From Mesobacillus subterraneus (GTDB lineage Bacteria > Bacillota > Bacilli > Bacillales > Cytobacillaceae), in assembly GCF_003937825.1 (NCBI RefSeq), contig NZ_RSFW01000019.1, forward strand, positions 62,001 through 126,000: 64,000 nucleotides of DNA, in the 5' to 3' direction. The position numbers were made by a program, and so were the translations under genes. Within the stretch, counting starts at the first letter, position 1; each line of letters opens with the position of its first letter. Positions 41,736 to 50,809 of the stretch are shown piece after piece. The notes under the pieces were generated by a model. The model ran no database searches. It was given only the letters and a program-made list of their open reading frames with translations, and was not told where the DNA came from.

Positions 41736-42989
41736 TGTTCTTTCAACTGCTACTTTGCTGCCTGTTGTAAAATAATGCTTTTTCATAAATAAATAGAATA
41801 TCAGAAATACAAAACCGCTGAACAGTCTCAAAGCGGCTGCAGAATTCATAGCAGTGTCAATGGAAGTTATCTGGAGCAAATAGACACCGACTTGCGGGGC
41901 TGCAAATCCGATGATTGCTAATAGGATATTATATTGTGCGATGTAGCTTCCCCTGTTTTCTTCCTTTGTTACTTCAAGTAGTTGATTGAACAGCAGGAGC
42001 ACGGTTCCGGAAACGAACAGGCCGGACGTGAAGTTGACAAAGGTTAAATAATACATATTGGTTGAGAGAATCGTCATGAAGGGTGCTGTAGCCATCCCAA
42101 CAGCTGCAACTGCCAGCATTTTTGCATTGCTATGCTGATCAGCCATCCTGCCCCACCATTTGAAGCTGATGATCTGACCTACCTGGTTCGCCACCGTGAT
42201 GATGCTGATCCAGAAACCCGTCATGTGTGCGTACTTGATATTGTATATATTGAAAAGCGGCCAAGCCAGCTGCCAGGCAAAGTTAAAGAACAAACCGCAA
42301 ATCAGGAAATAGATGAAAGGTTTATGCTTATAAGCATCCCAGCCAAAGTTGAACCCCTTTTTTTCTTCCTTCGTTTTTTTCGCAGGTTCTATATGTCTAT
42401 TTAAATAGTATACTTCCAACAAGCCAAAAAGAAATGCGAGGATGAACAGGATCTGGTATGGCAATGGGTTGCTCTTGTCGAACCACTGCAGCGCAATCCC
42501 GATAAGCAAAGTCGTGATCATACCGGCGATTGTCAAAATCCGGTTCCTTTCACTGAAAAAACCGCTTCTTCGGCTGTCGGAAACAAGGTCACCTATAAAC
42601 GACTGCCAGCTGAGCATCGCAAACGATCCAGGAAGGTTCATCAGGCCGATCAAAAGGACGAAAGTCCACGCTCTGTATTCGACAGGCAGATAAATAACCA
42701 AAAACATCCCGATTAAAAAAAGGCGCGTATATAAAATGGAGCGTCCAGTAAATTTCTTCTTCTCCGAAAGTCTGCTCATAATCGCCGTTCCCAGGATCAT
42801 CGCAAACATACCAACAATCTGCGGCAACGAACTGATCAGCCCTACTTGATAATTCGAGGCACCAAGGACCCCAATCGCAAACAGCGCAAAATAGTTATTG
42901 CTCATGCTCATGACAATCGTGGAAGCCACACCATTAAAAATGCTGTTCTTTTCATTCAACTTTGTAATCTCAGAAGGACTTTGCATACA
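41733..42989 (-). CDS. MFS transporter
   Basis: 418 residues with 12 membrane segments. The loop-2/3 region reads RLSEKKKFTGRSILYTRLF, and SWQSFIGDLVSDSRRSGFFSERNR resembles the equivalent motif in the YihN/Bcr-unrelated MFS branch that handles unknown solutes. ATG 42989 follows AGAGG by five bases; a GTG at 43037 with AAGGAG is a possible alternative. Substrate not predictable. Single gene. Confidence 0.82.
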   Translation of the reverse strand, partial: CMQSPSEITKLNEKNSIFNGVASTIVMSMSNNYFALFAIGVLGASNYQVGLISSLPQIVGMFAMILGTAIMSRLSEKKKFTGRSILYTRLFLIGMFLVIYLPVEYRAWTFVLLIGLMNLPGSFAMLSWQSFIGDLVSDSRRSGFFSERNRILTIAGMITTLLIGIALQWFDKSNPLPYQILFILAFLFGLLEVYYLNRHIEPAKKTKEEKKGFNFGWDAYKHKPFIYFLICGLFFNFAWQLAWPLFNIYNIKYAHMTGFWISIITVANQVGQIISFKWWGRMADQHSNAKMLAVAAVGMATAPFMTILSTNMYYLTFVNFTSGLFVSGTVLLLFNQLLEVTKEENRGSYIAQYNILLAIIGFAAPQVGVYLLQITSIDTAMNSAAALRLFSGFVFLIFYLFMKKHYFTTGSKVAVERT

Positions 42990-43225
42990 TTCCTCTTCTT
43001 TCAGGTGGTTAAATATTTTGGCATTCGAAATATCCACCTAATTTTACTCCTTCTGGTTTTTGCTGGCAATAGAAATTTCATGTGATCATAAACAAAGAAT
43101 CTTCTGTGAATTCATACAAGGTGTGGAATGTCACAACATTTTTATAAGGACTGTTTTTGCATAGATTGATGCTTTTCGTATAATGTAAGTAATTCCGTAA
43201 CACTTTCTAACGTTTCAATATCGAC

Positions 43226-43345
43226 TTTTGTCCAAAGTCCCGTGAACTTCGGACATTTTCACTGCTCCTCCCCCGAATTTTGTCCGAAGTCCTATCAACT
43301 TCGGACATTTTCATTGCTCCTGCACCGGATTTTGTCCGAAGGTTT
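43226..43345. repeat. 52-bp tandem repeat with internal palindromes
   Basis: Two full 52-bp units (43226-43277, 43278-43329) and a partial third. Each unit carries TTTTGTCCGAAGT and ACTTCGGACATTTT, which pair as a hairpin (GTCCGAAGT...ACTTCGGAC). The rest of the region 43038-43467 shows no gene. Confidence 0.8.
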
Positions 43346-43466
43346 TCATTCTTTTGTGTAATACTAAAAACCCCCAATCCCAGGAGGATTGAAGGCCTAA
43401 AGCAACAAAGTTTACGAAAAGAGCCTATATAAAAGTGAATGCAGCAAAGTATATGAGAGGAACACT

Positions 43467-43497
43467 AAAAAAAGGAGCTCATTGGCTCCTTTTTTCT
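43467..43497 (-). terminator. Terminator of the 77-codon gene
   Basis: AAAGGAGC, loop TCATTG, GCTCCTTT with T-run on both strands, directly at the stop codon. Confidence 0.9.
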
Positions 43498-43731
43498 TTA
43501 AACATTCTTCAATACAAGATTTAATCTGTTGTTCCGTTCATTCTTTTCTCCCCCAGTCGCCAAATCATACTTTTTAAGCAAATGGAAAACTTCATTCAGA
43601 ATATCCTGAGTATGGTCATCCTGGAAAAATTGGTTGAATAAAGGATGCATCTCTTCAGGCAGGTAATCCTTTTGTGATTCGTATTTATTCAGGACATCCT
43701 CTTTGCTATGATCGATTTTGCATTCTCCCAT
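43498..43731 (-). CDS. Small acidic hypothetical protein, 77 residues
   Basis: Soluble, all-helical prediction, with an acidic middle (EEMHPLFNQFFQDDHTQDIL). GAAGGAGGGA lies eight bases before ATG and a terminator abuts the stop, so the gene is well supported. A related group of group-specific bacillus proteins of unknown function is likely. Confidence 0.7.
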   Translation of the reverse strand: MGECKIDHSKEDVLNKYESQKDYLPEEMHPLFNQFFQDDHTQDILNEVFHLLKKYDLATGGEKNERNNRLNLVLKNV

Positions 43732-43829
43732 TGTTGAATTCCCTCCTTCGTTTTTGTATAGGTTTAGAATACCAGACTCTATCTCTCTTTACCCAATACT
43801 TTATTTTTTCCCTATCATATAAGCTCATA

Positions 43830-44246
43830 TTATGTAATCGGTTGAAAATGATATGGTGCTCCTGATTTTAGCAACGCTTCCACACCGTTTGGGTAGTATG
43901 GCATCAATTGGTTGGCAGTTTCGAAATCAATCCACATGACCTCAGAAATTTCGGTTTCATCTTTTATGCCAATTTCACCAGACAGGATCTTTACTTTGAA
44001 TGTGAAGAAGACTACATGAACGTCAAGATCATCACGAAATCTCTCATTAACAGCAGATAAATATAGTGGCTCTATGAACAATCCTGTTTCTTCCATGGCT
44101 TCCCGGACTACTCCTTCTTCCAGAGTCTCCCCCTTCTCTACTTCCCCGCCAGGAAGAGACCATCCGCTGCCAACATTATTGACCATCAGCACTTTCTTCT
44201 CACACTCGTCTAAAATCAGTGCATAAGCAACATCGACTCGTTTCAT
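43830..44246 (-). CDS. NUDIX hydrolase
   Basis: 138 residues. The Nudix box GGEVEKGETLEEGVVREAME continues with ETGL (33-56) and fits GX5EX7REUXEEXGU exactly, so the Mg2+-dependent diphosphatase activity should be intact. Substrates of such stand-alone proteins include modified nucleotides and nucleoside diphosphate derivatives. Single gene, GGGAGG before ATG. Confidence 0.9.
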   Translation of the reverse strand: MKRVDVAYALILDECEKKVLMVNNVGSGWSLPGGEVEKGETLEEGVVREAMEETGLFIEPLYLSAVNERFRDDLDVHVVFFTFKVKILSGEIGIKDETEISEVMWIDFETANQLMPYYPNGVEALLKSGAPYHFQPIT

Positions 44247-44305
44247 GAAATACCTCCCTTCAATCCAGACATGAATAGTTCGTCAACTATTTGTTTTCTC
44301 CTTCT

Positions 44306-44557
44306 TTATTTTTTCAAATAGTGAAGGATGATTGCACAGGTTAATGAACTGGCTAAGCCGCAACCGATCAGTAAAAGGGTAACAATTTCTCCTAACACAG
44401 CCATTTCCTGAGCTGGAAAGAAAACAATTTTCAATCCTAATAGCAGGGCTGCCAGCAATAACAGGATTGACGGCCACCATTTCGCCAGATTCGCTTTTAG
44501 CTTGAGGAACAACAAGGGAAGCCCCAGACCAATCAGGAAAACAAGAAAGAATACCAT
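44306..44557 (-). CDS. Small three-TM membrane protein
   Basis: 83 residues with three hydrophobic segments (about 2-18, 29-47, 52-78). GAAGG lies about ten bases before ATG. A 102-codon frame on the same strand (44591-44283) covers it but is less hydrophobic and lacks a good site, so the shorter one is preferred. Family unknown. Confidence 0.55.
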   Translation of the reverse strand: MVFFLVFLIGLGLPLLFLKLKANLAKWWPSILLLLAALLLGLKIVFFPAQEMAVLGEIVTLLLIGCGLASSLTCAIILHYLKK

Positions 44558-44788
44558 CTTTCATCAACCTTCTTTCCATCGCATTATCCATAATTTATTC
44601 GTGATAGGAGTGGGGAGTTCCTTGATTTATGTATTTATTTTTGGGACCAACATGAGCAGAAATAACAACGGAACTGGATTAAGGAATATTTCCGGATTGT
44701 AAAGTTGTAAATAATTTAATTCAGTTGAAAGATGCCAGGGATAACCGAAGATATTTCCACTCTAAGGGCCATCTTCTTTTTTGAGAGG

Positions 44789-44816
44789 CAAAAAAAGAAG
44801 GCCGTTCCTCACGGTC
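44789..44816 (-). terminator. GNAT gene terminator
   Basis: On the minus strand, CCGT-GAGGA-ACGG then CCTTCTTTTTTT right after the stop codon. Confidence 0.65.
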
Positions 44817-45359
44817 TTATTTCTTTAAATCCTTTTTCAAAAAACTATAGGTGACCAGGTCTTCGTAATGGTCATATAGCCACTGTCCCTCCCTGGTGAT
44901 TCCCTCCTTGGTGAATCCCAGTTTTTCAGGAATTGCAATACTGCGATGATTACTGGTCGCGCATTGAATTTCGACCCTGTTCAGTACCAGATCGCTGAAT
45001 AAATAATCAAGCAAAGCTTTAACAGATCTTGTTATGATTCCTTTACCCTGTGCCTCTTCGGCTAAAAAATACCCAATGCTGGTACTTTTGTTTTTCCAAT
45101 CGATAAAATGCAGTCCAATCATTCCAACAAGTGAGCCGTTATGGCGAATTCCTGCATCAAACCCATTGTTGTCGGCGTAATTTTTTATCCATATCGGAAT
45201 AATAGGTTCAAAATCCTCCGGTGATTGTCTTTTGTCAACCCAAAGCAGCCATTCTCGGAGATGATCCCTGTTTTGGTCAATCAGTTGAAATAACTCCTGC
45301 TTATGGTGCTGCTGAAACAACTCGATTGCGATTTCTTCATCTACTTTAAACGAAAACAT
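44817..45359 (-). CDS. GNAT N-acetyltransferase (RimL-like)
   Basis: 180 residues, close in layout to B. subtilis YdaF/RimL: LFQLIDQNRDHLREWLLWVD, the acetyl-CoA loop EEAQGKGIITRSVKALLDY and NHRSIAIPEKLGFTKEGITR. It probably acetylates a protein N terminus or a small amine. GGGGAG precedes ATG. Single gene. Confidence 0.88.
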   Translation of the reverse strand: MFSFKVDEEIAIELFQQHHKQELFQLIDQNRDHLREWLLWVDKRQSPEDFEPIIPIWIKNYADNNGFDAGIRHNGSLVGMIGLHFIDWKNKSTSIGYFLAEEAQGKGIITRSVKALLDYLFSDLVLNRVEIQCATSNHRSIAIPEKLGFTKEGITREGQWLYDHYEDLVTYSFLKKDLKK

Positions 45360-45425
45360 TTTGCACTCCCCCTCTCACTTTGAAGAGATTATACCACTTA
45401 ATGGAAGAACTATTAAGATGAAAAA

Positions 45426-45453
45426 TAAAAAAGCCTTGTAAAAAGGCTTTTTC
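45426..45453 (-). terminator. ZIP transporter gene terminator
   Basis: AAAGCCTT, loop, AAGGCTTT with long A and T runs. Confidence 0.88.
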
Positions 45454-45456
45454 ATT

Positions 45457-46188
45457 TTATCCAAAATGGAGAGTAAGATATAGCATAGAAATCAATCCTA
45501 AAATAAATGAATAAGTCGGGAATTTGACATGCCGGTCTTCCTGGGATTCTGGTATCAATTCCTTGTAAATGACGAAAAGCATGGCACCAGCGGCAAAGCT
45601 TAATCCATATGGGACAAGTCCATCTACTTCCGATGCAAGAAAATAACCGATTGCTGCTGTGACAATTTCCACTGCTCCAGTGAAGGTGGCAATCAACAGC
45701 GCTTTTACTTTAGGGATGTTTTGCTGCATCAAGTACAGACCTACGAGGAAACCTTCAGGTGCATTTTGCAGTCCAATAGCAAATGCGATGATCGCTCCAA
45801 GATTATCGGCCCCTGTACCATAGCTGACACCTACCGAAAGGCCTTCTGGCAGGTTATGAAGAGTGATTGCCGTTACAATGACCACTGTTTTCGCGTCCAC
45901 TCCTGACAAAAATTTAAAATCATTCTTATCCAGTTTTTCAGTCTTAGAGTTTATATAATTCAAGATAAAAGTACCGAGTAACATCCCAAAGGATAGAACC
46001 CATAGATTCGAAGCTTTAAGAGATTCGGGTATCAGACTGAATGTAGTCGCCGCCATCATGATTCCGGAGGCAAAACCAAGAAGCAATGCCTTGATTCTTG
46101 ATGAAACATTATTAAAAAATAAAATCGGAAGTGCTCCAATTCCTGTTGCCATCGCTGAGATCACGATTCCTAAAAATGCTTCTGCCAT
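45457..46188 (-). CDS. ZIP-family metal transporter
   Basis: 243 residues, eight membrane segments. TM4 carries HNLPEG (111-116) and TM5 QNAPEG (141-146), the metal-binding motifs of ZIP proteins; TM5 has asparagine/alanine where zinc-specific members have a histidine, as in the GufA/ZupT-like branch. It would take up Zn2+ or other divalent ions. ATG 46188 lies 13 bases after AGGAGG, somewhat far, with GGGAAAG nearer. Single gene. Confidence 0.88.
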   Translation of the reverse strand: MAEAFLGIVISAMATGIGALPILFFNNVSSRIKALLLGFASGIMMAATTFSLIPESLKASNLWVLSFGMLLGTFILNYINSKTEKLDKNDFKFLSGVDAKTVVIVTAITLHNLPEGLSVGVSYGTGADNLGAIIAFAIGLQNAPEGFLVGLYLMQQNIPKVKALLIATFTGAVEIVTAAIGYFLASEVDGLVPYGLSFAAGAMLFVIYKELIPESQEDRHVKFPTYSFILGLISMLYLTLHFG

Positions 46189-46278
46189 AACTTTCCCTGT
46201 GCCTCCTATTTTACAAAAGTAAAATACTTTTCCCTCTCTACCGGAGAAATACACATGGAAAAAATTATTTTAGAATGT

Positions 46279-46662
46279 CTATGGGGCAACCAGCTCCACT
46301 TTAATGCGGTCAGGGTCTTCACAAAACAAGGCATAATACCCGGGGCCCCCTGCATAAGGATGCCTGTCTGGATAAAGGATAGGAACTCCTCTTTCCATAA
46401 ATTTTTTCGTCATCTCATCCACTTGTTCACGGGAAAAAGCATGAAAAGCGAGGTGATTCAGGCCAGTTTGCGATCGATGATAGACTGAATCGATAAACCG
46501 TTCTTCTGTTTGAACGAACACTATGTATGTTGCGCCTGATTTCCAGCTGATGCCTTTATCCCATTTTTGATAGACGCTGTAGTTCAGCTCTTTTAAAAAC
46601 CAGCCCCAAAATTCAATGGTTTTATCTAAATTCGATACATTTACTTCAATATGATGCAGCAT
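46279..46662 (-). CDS. VOC-family (glyoxalase-fold) protein
   Basis: 127 residues from ATG 46662 (AGGAGGG, spacing eight); one VOC domain. HHIEVNVSNLDKTIEFWGWF opens the first module (His3 a likely metal ligand), GLNHLAFHA provides the second histidine, and KVELV near the end supplies the glutamate. Such proteins are metal-dependent dioxygenases, isomerases or antibiotic-binding proteins; the reaction is not predictable. Single gene. Confidence 0.87.
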   Translation of the reverse strand: MLHHIEVNVSNLDKTIEFWGWFLKELNYSVYQKWDKGISWKSGATYIVFVQTEERFIDSVYHRSQTGLNHLAFHAFSREQVDEMTKKFMERGVPILYPDRHPYAGGPGYYALFCEDPDRIKVELVAP

Positions 46663-46749
46663 GCCTTCGCCCTCCTGGCTTTCCAAAATTTTGTATTGAC
46701 TGCCCTCCAACTGGAAACAATAACGTAAAATGCAAAAGGAAGTTCTGAT

Positions 46750-47262
46750 ATGTACTATATAATTACAATTGCAGCTTCTTTACTACTCGCATATTTTTTT
46801 GTCGATTGGAAAAATTGGCTGAATTACTACCCAACCATCCAATTTTATATCATCTGTAATATGCTGTACAATTTCATTTTCTATAATCATACTTTATGGG
46901 CTTTCAATCCAAGTACGCCCTGGCTTAATCATACCCTGATGGATATTACGTTCAGTTTTATCATCATCCCTACCTTATTAATGATCTATCTCCGTTATAC
47001 ACCGAAAGAACTGAAATGGAAATTTGCCTATATTATTGCGTGGGTGTCTTTATTTACAATTGTGGAATTCCTTTTCAATAAGAAAGGACTCTTTATTCAT
47101 GCAAATGGGTGGGAGATTCATAATTCGGGTATCTTCAATGCCATTATGTTTACGATCCTGGGCATCCATTTAAAAAAACCCTTAATAGCCATTTTGCTGT
47201 CTATTCCGATTGTGCTCCTCCTTTTGTATTTTCACCATCCCTCTTTTGGCGATCTCAAATAA
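46750..47262 (+). CDS. CBO0543-type membrane protein
   Basis: 170 residues, five hydrophobic segments across the whole length, ending in a short polar tail. It fits the CBO0543 family of Firmicute membrane proteins (FVDWKNWLNYYPTIQFYIICN and IVEFLFNKKGLFIHANGW are typical stretches). Function unknown. AAAGGAAG precedes ATG. A CorA gene follows 146 bases downstream. Confidence 0.75.
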   Translation: MYYIITIAASLLLAYFFVDWKNWLNYYPTIQFYIICNMLYNFIFYNHTLWAFNPSTPWLNHTLMDITFSFIIIPTLLMIYLRYTPKELKWKFAYIIAWVSLFTIVEFLFNKKGLFIHANGWEIHNSGIFNAIMFTILGIHLKKPLIAILLSIPIVLLLLYFHHPSFGDLK

Positions 47263-47408
47263 AATCGTTCCAGATAAATCAGTTATGCTTCTGTTTTGCA
47301 TCTCCTTTACGCTTCCTACTATAATAATGGAAGACTCTTTAAACGACGCGATTGTAGATTCGCATGTCATAAGGGACTGCAATACAAAAAAACTATTCGG
47401 GTGATTCT

Positions 47409-48359
47409 ATGATACGAACCATTTCTGTCGGCACTTCCGGTCATATTCAAACCGGCTTAAGTATTGAAACATTAGTATCGAGCAAGGATCACTGGTACTG
47501 GATCGACTTCAATGAAGCAACAGATGAGGAAATCGCACTTTTGAGAAACCCTTTGAGGTTTCACCCCTTATCGATAGAAGATTGTATTCACACACTGCAA
47601 AGACCCAAACTTGATTATTATGATGATTATCATTTCTTTGTTTTCCAGGCATTGAATGCCGAGACGATGATGAAGGAAGAAGTGGACCTGTTTTTAGGGC
47701 CAAATTACATTGTTACGTTTCACAGCGTCAGCAACCGGGAAGTCGAGGATGTATGGAAGAGGTTAGAACTGGCGAAAACACCTTCAGAATGGAATCCCTC
47801 CATTGTACTCTATCATGTATTGGATAAGATCGTTGACAACTATTTCCCTCACGTCTACAGGATTGAAGATGTATTGAATGACATTGATGAAAATTCGGCT
47901 GATCGATCAATGGAAGAATTGCTTGAGGACTTATTTGATACGAGGCATGAACTCCTTTCCTTAAGGCATACGATTACACCCATGAGGGATTTAGCCTATC
48001 GGATTATCAATTCTCACAGGTTGGCCGAAATCCTCGCTCAAAAGGAATATTTCGCTGACATCCATGACCATTTATTAAGGTTAGCTGAAAAGGTCGAGGC
48101 TAGCCGCGAATTGACGACAGACATCCGTGACAGTTATTTGTCAATGAATTCTCATGAGACGAACAGAGTCATGAAAGTCCTTACTGTCATCACGACGATC
48201 TTCATGCCGCTAACTTTTATAGCTGGTATCTATGGAATGAATTTCGAGAACATGCCAGAACTCACCTGGGGCTATGGTTATTTTGGTACGCTATTCACCA
48301 TGTTCCTGATCGGCATGTCCATGTTCCTCTATTTCTGGAAAAAAGGCTGGTTTAAATGA
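47409..48359 (+). CDS. CorA-type magnesium/cobalt transporter
   Basis: 316 residues: soluble N-terminal alpha/beta domain (to about 230), long stalk helix, then two membrane segments. The GMN pore motif is intact at 276-278 (AGIYGMNFENM), with the PELTWGYGY loop that distinguishes the classical CorA from ZntB. It resembles B. subtilis YfjQ. It forms a pentameric Mg2+ channel. A second CorA lies at 49871. A very long hairpin follows. Confidence 0.9.
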   Translation: MIRTISVGTSGHIQTGLSIETLVSSKDHWYWIDFNEATDEEIALLRNPLRFHPLSIEDCIHTLQRPKLDYYDDYHFFVFQALNAETMMKEEVDLFLGPNYIVTFHSVSNREVEDVWKRLELAKTPSEWNPSIVLYHVLDKIVDNYFPHVYRIEDVLNDIDENSADRSMEELLEDLFDTRHELLSLRHTITPMRDLAYRIINSHRLAEILAQKEYFADIHDHLLRLAEKVEASRELTTDIRDSYLSMNSHETNRVMKVLTVITTIFMPLTFIAGIYGMNFENMPELTWGYGYFGTLFTMFLIGMSMFLYFWKKGWFK

Positions 48360-48407
48360 AATGTGTTTTGGGGTTTTTAAAGATTGTCAACGGTTAAAAA
48401 GCTGCAC

Positions 48408-48462
48408 AGCAAACAGGAAAGGAACCATTGAGGCAAGCTCAATGGTTCCTTTCCTGTTTGCT
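48408..48462. terminator. Unusually long perfect hairpin, bidirectional terminator
   Basis: A perfect 25-bp stem (48408-48432 with 48438-48462) and a 5-base loop. It closes corA on the plus strand and contains the last eight codons and stop of the convergent 64-codon gene. Confidence 0.85.
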
Positions 48463-48633
48463 ATCTTTTTCTTCATGGTTTTGTAAAAACTCTTCCATCA
48501 GGCACTTGCTGCTGACGATCAGTCCCGCGAGGAACAATGCGAAAGTTACTGCCAGTGAGACATAATGGAAGGCTGTAAGAGAGGTGGTAACGGTCCAAAG
48601 CAGCCAAAAATACTTTTCGCCTTTCTCAGCCAT
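48439..48633 (-). CDS. Small membrane protein downstream of spoIIP
   Basis: 64 residues with two membrane segments (about 8-24 and 26-44) and a charged tail (MEEFLQNHEEKDSKQERNH). Its start overlaps the end of spoIIP by eight bases, so it is translationally coupled to it. The GGAGG ribosome site lies inside spoIIP. Possibly an accessory of the SpoIIP function; family not recognised. Its 3' end is inside the long hairpin. Confidence 0.7.
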   Translation of the reverse strand: MAEKGEKYFWLLWTVTTSLTAFHYVSLAVTFALFLAGLIVSSKCLMEEFLQNHEEKDSKQERNH

Positions 48634-49756
48634 TGACCTCCTCCGCCTCCCAATAGATCTGGCTGATTGCCTCTGCCAGTGCCTCTATCGTATTTTTCAG
48701 TTCCTTCATATCATTGTCCACTCCCCCAACCTCGACTACGAGCGAGTTGGAATGTAAGTCCTGATTGTAAATGCCATCCACTCCTATCCCCTTTTTCGGC
48801 AGCACACCTTTGCTGATCCCGGGATAATTTTTGTTGAGGATTTTATGAAGTTCATTTGCAAATTTTAAGTTTTGCTGGAAATTCTTATTTTCCTCTCCTA
48901 TGACAAACACCAGCTTAGCATATGGCTGATTGTGGATAATCTCGGTCGTCGAGTCCTTTCTGACTGAATCACGGTGTAAATCGATGAAATACTCAAGTTT
49001 CGAGTTTCCAGACATTGCACTTTGTACCAATGAGCGAGAAATATCGTAAGACTTATGATATAACCAGCCTTTCTTGTCCAGCTCCTGGCCGATGTTTGTC
49101 TTATCAACACTTGCCCCAATCCCGCGTTTTTCGAGTTCTTTGCCAAGCAATTCCCCTACTATAGTGATATTTGTTTTGCCATCCACTGCTTCATTGGCAT
49201 TTTTTGCTCCTTCTAGACCAAGCAATGGCAAATACGATTCCCAGCTATGTGTATGATAGATGAAAACTGACTTCTCCGAAGGTGCACTGCCAGTTGCAGA
49301 ACCGCCGCTGTTCAGCTCCTCCAATTCCTTGGCCGCCATTTCCCTTTCCTGCAGGAGGACTTCCATCGGCGGAGCTGATTCAATTGGAATGTCTGTAAAG
49401 GTAACACCTTCATCAGCAATCAGGAAATTCGAATCAAAAGCCATGAAGCCGGGTATTTCGCTCCGTATGAGGCTCCTGATATCATTCATTTCAAAGTTCG
49501 TGATTAATTTAAACGATGTAGAAGCAATCGACAGGTCTGGACTCGAGCCAGTCAATGCATGTCCAATCAATGGGTTTTCATAACTGATGATTCTCAGGAA
49601 CGTTTCAGCCCCAATATCCCCGTTTACCTTGAATTTAAAAAAACTGATGTTCGAAGATGAAATGAATCCCGCAAGCAGGAACATACTGGTCGTCACCACT
49701 AATATCATCAAGAAAGCCATGATTTTTTTATAGATATTGATTAAGATTCCATTCAT
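48626..49756 (-). CDS. spoIIP: Stage II sporulation protein P (peptidoglycan hydrolase)
   Basis: 376 residues (B. subtilis SpoIIP 401). N-terminal membrane anchor (about 12-32), then an extracytoplasmic amidase/endopeptidase domain. Catalytic-type motifs HTHSWESYLP (168-177), DLHRDS (259-264) and EVGG (342-345) are present. SpoIIP works with SpoIID and SpoIIM in septal peptidoglycan thinning and engulfment. In B. subtilis it follows gpr; here it does not, so this may be a second paralogue. GGGTG precedes ATG. Coupled to a 64-residue membrane protein gene. Confidence 0.88.
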   Translation of the reverse strand: MNGILINIYKKIMAFLMILVVTTSMFLLAGFISSSNISFFKFKVNGDIGAETFLRIISYENPLIGHALTGSSPDLSIASTSFKLITNFEMNDIRSLIRSEIPGFMAFDSNFLIADEGVTFTDIPIESAPPMEVLLQEREMAAKELEELNSGGSATGSAPSEKSVFIYHTHSWESYLPLLGLEGAKNANEAVDGKTNITIVGELLGKELEKRGIGASVDKTNIGQELDKKGWLYHKSYDISRSLVQSAMSGNSKLEYFIDLHRDSVRKDSTTEIIHNQPYAKLVFVIGEENKNFQQNLKFANELHKILNKNYPGISKGVLPKKGIGVDGIYNQDLHSNSLVVEVGGVDNDMKELKNTIEALAEAISQIYWEAEEVNG

Positions 49757-49834
49757 TGAATCACCCTTTTATTTCGTTCAAGTGGACAGCCTCTTAGGTT
49801 AATAAATATGTAAGTTTGAAGCTTTTTAGAATAA

Positions 49835-49862
49835 AAAACGCCTGGGACCAAGTCCAGGCGCG
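49835..49862 (-). terminator. Terminator of second corA gene
   Basis: CGCCTGG...CCAGGCG stem followed by TTTTTTA on the minus strand. Confidence 0.88.
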
Positions 49863-49870
49863 GATGCAAG

Positions 49871-50809
49871 CTAAAAATATTTCTTTTTCCAAAAGATGAA
49901 CGCTGTTAATCCTGCAAGTACAACAGCTATACTGATTGCCAGCATGAACGCAAATGGGTTGTGCTGGAATGGCAAATCTACGTTCATTCCGTAAAAGCTT
50001 GCCACCATGGTTGGGAAAGATAGAATAATTGTGATGGAGGTAAGGAATTTCATCACCATATTCAGGTTGTTGGAAATGATCGAGGCGAAGGCATCCATCA
50101 TCCCGCTTAAAATCGAGCTGTACGTTTCAGCCATTTCAATTGCCTGGGTATTTTCAATGATGACATCTTCCAGTAAATCTTTGTCTTCCTCATACATCTT
50201 CAAATAATTAAAGCGCATGATCTTAGCGAGGACGACTTTATTCGATTTTAATGATGTCGTGAAGTAAACCAGGCTTTTCTCCAGTGCAAGAAATGCGTAC
50301 AATTCTTTGTTTTTCATGGATTGGTGAAGCTCACGTTCAATTTCATTTGTCTTTTTGTTGATTTGTTTCAGGTAACGCAAATAATAAATCGAGATCACAT
50401 AAAGAATTTGCAGTGCGAACCTCGTTTTCTTGAATGTGTAAAATTCCTTGACCCTGTTCGTTTTGAATTCATCCAGTACAGGTGTCTCCTTCAGTGAAAC
50501 CGTAATGATACAGTTTGCAGTCTGGATGATCCCTACTGGAATCGTTTCGTAAATAGGAAAACCGGATTCATCATGTGTTATATACGGATAGTCCACGATG
50601 ATATAAACAACTCCGTCTTCTTTTTCAATCCTCGGACGTTCCTCATCATCAAGGGCGTCTTTGATGAAATCGACGGCAACTCCCGTTTCATCCGCGACTC
50701 TCATGATCTCTTCTTCGGATGGATGGACCATATTGATCCAGCAGCCTTTTGAAATTTCATCAACGCTTGTTATTTTTCGATCAATATCGCTTTTAAAAAT
50801 CTCCAGCAT
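49871..50809 (-). CDS. CorA-family divalent cation transporter (second)
   Basis: 312 residues of the YqxL/MIT-like CorA branch: soluble domain to about 240, stalk, two C-terminal membrane segments, GMN at 274-276 (ASFYGMNVDLPF) and the basic end FWKKKYF. It lacks the ELTWGY loop of the copy at 47409, so the two are different CorA subtypes. Expected to move Mg2+ or efflux divalent metals. AGGAGG precedes ATG. Single gene. Confidence 0.9.
   Translation of the reverse strand: MLEIFKSDIDRKITSVDEISKGCWINMVHPSEEEIMRVADETGVAVDFIKDALDDEERPRIEKEDGVVYIIVDYPYITHDESGFPIYETIPVGIIQTANCIITVSLKETPVLDEFKTNRVKEFYTFKKTRFALQILYVISIYYLRYLKQINKKTNEIERELHQSMKNKELYAFLALEKSLVYFTTSLKSNKVVLAKIMRFNYLKMYEEDKDLLEDVIIENTQAIEMAETYSSILSGMMDAFASIISNNLNMVMKFLTSITIILSFPTMVASFYGMNVDLPFQHNPFAFMLAISIAVVLAGLTAFIFWKKKYF

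Noticed and set aside
43226-43345. CRISPR array
   Set aside because: Period and near-identity of the whole 52-bp unit, without variable spacers, make it a plain tandem repeat.
44283-44591. 102-codon minus-strand frame
   Set aside because: It overlaps the more hydrophobic 83-codon frame at 44306-44557 in another phase and has the poorer ribosome site.
44502-44702. 66-codon plus-strand frame with a hydrophobic stretch and NNNGTGLRN-like end
   Set aside because: It starts inside the minus-strand small membrane protein gene; only its 3' half lies in free sequence, and internal GTG/TTG starts give a product of about 30 residues with weak support.
47182-47404. Opposed 64- and 66-codon frames between the CBO0543 gene and corA
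   Set aside because: They overlap each other and the end of the CBO0543 gene; neither has a ribosome site or family-like composition.
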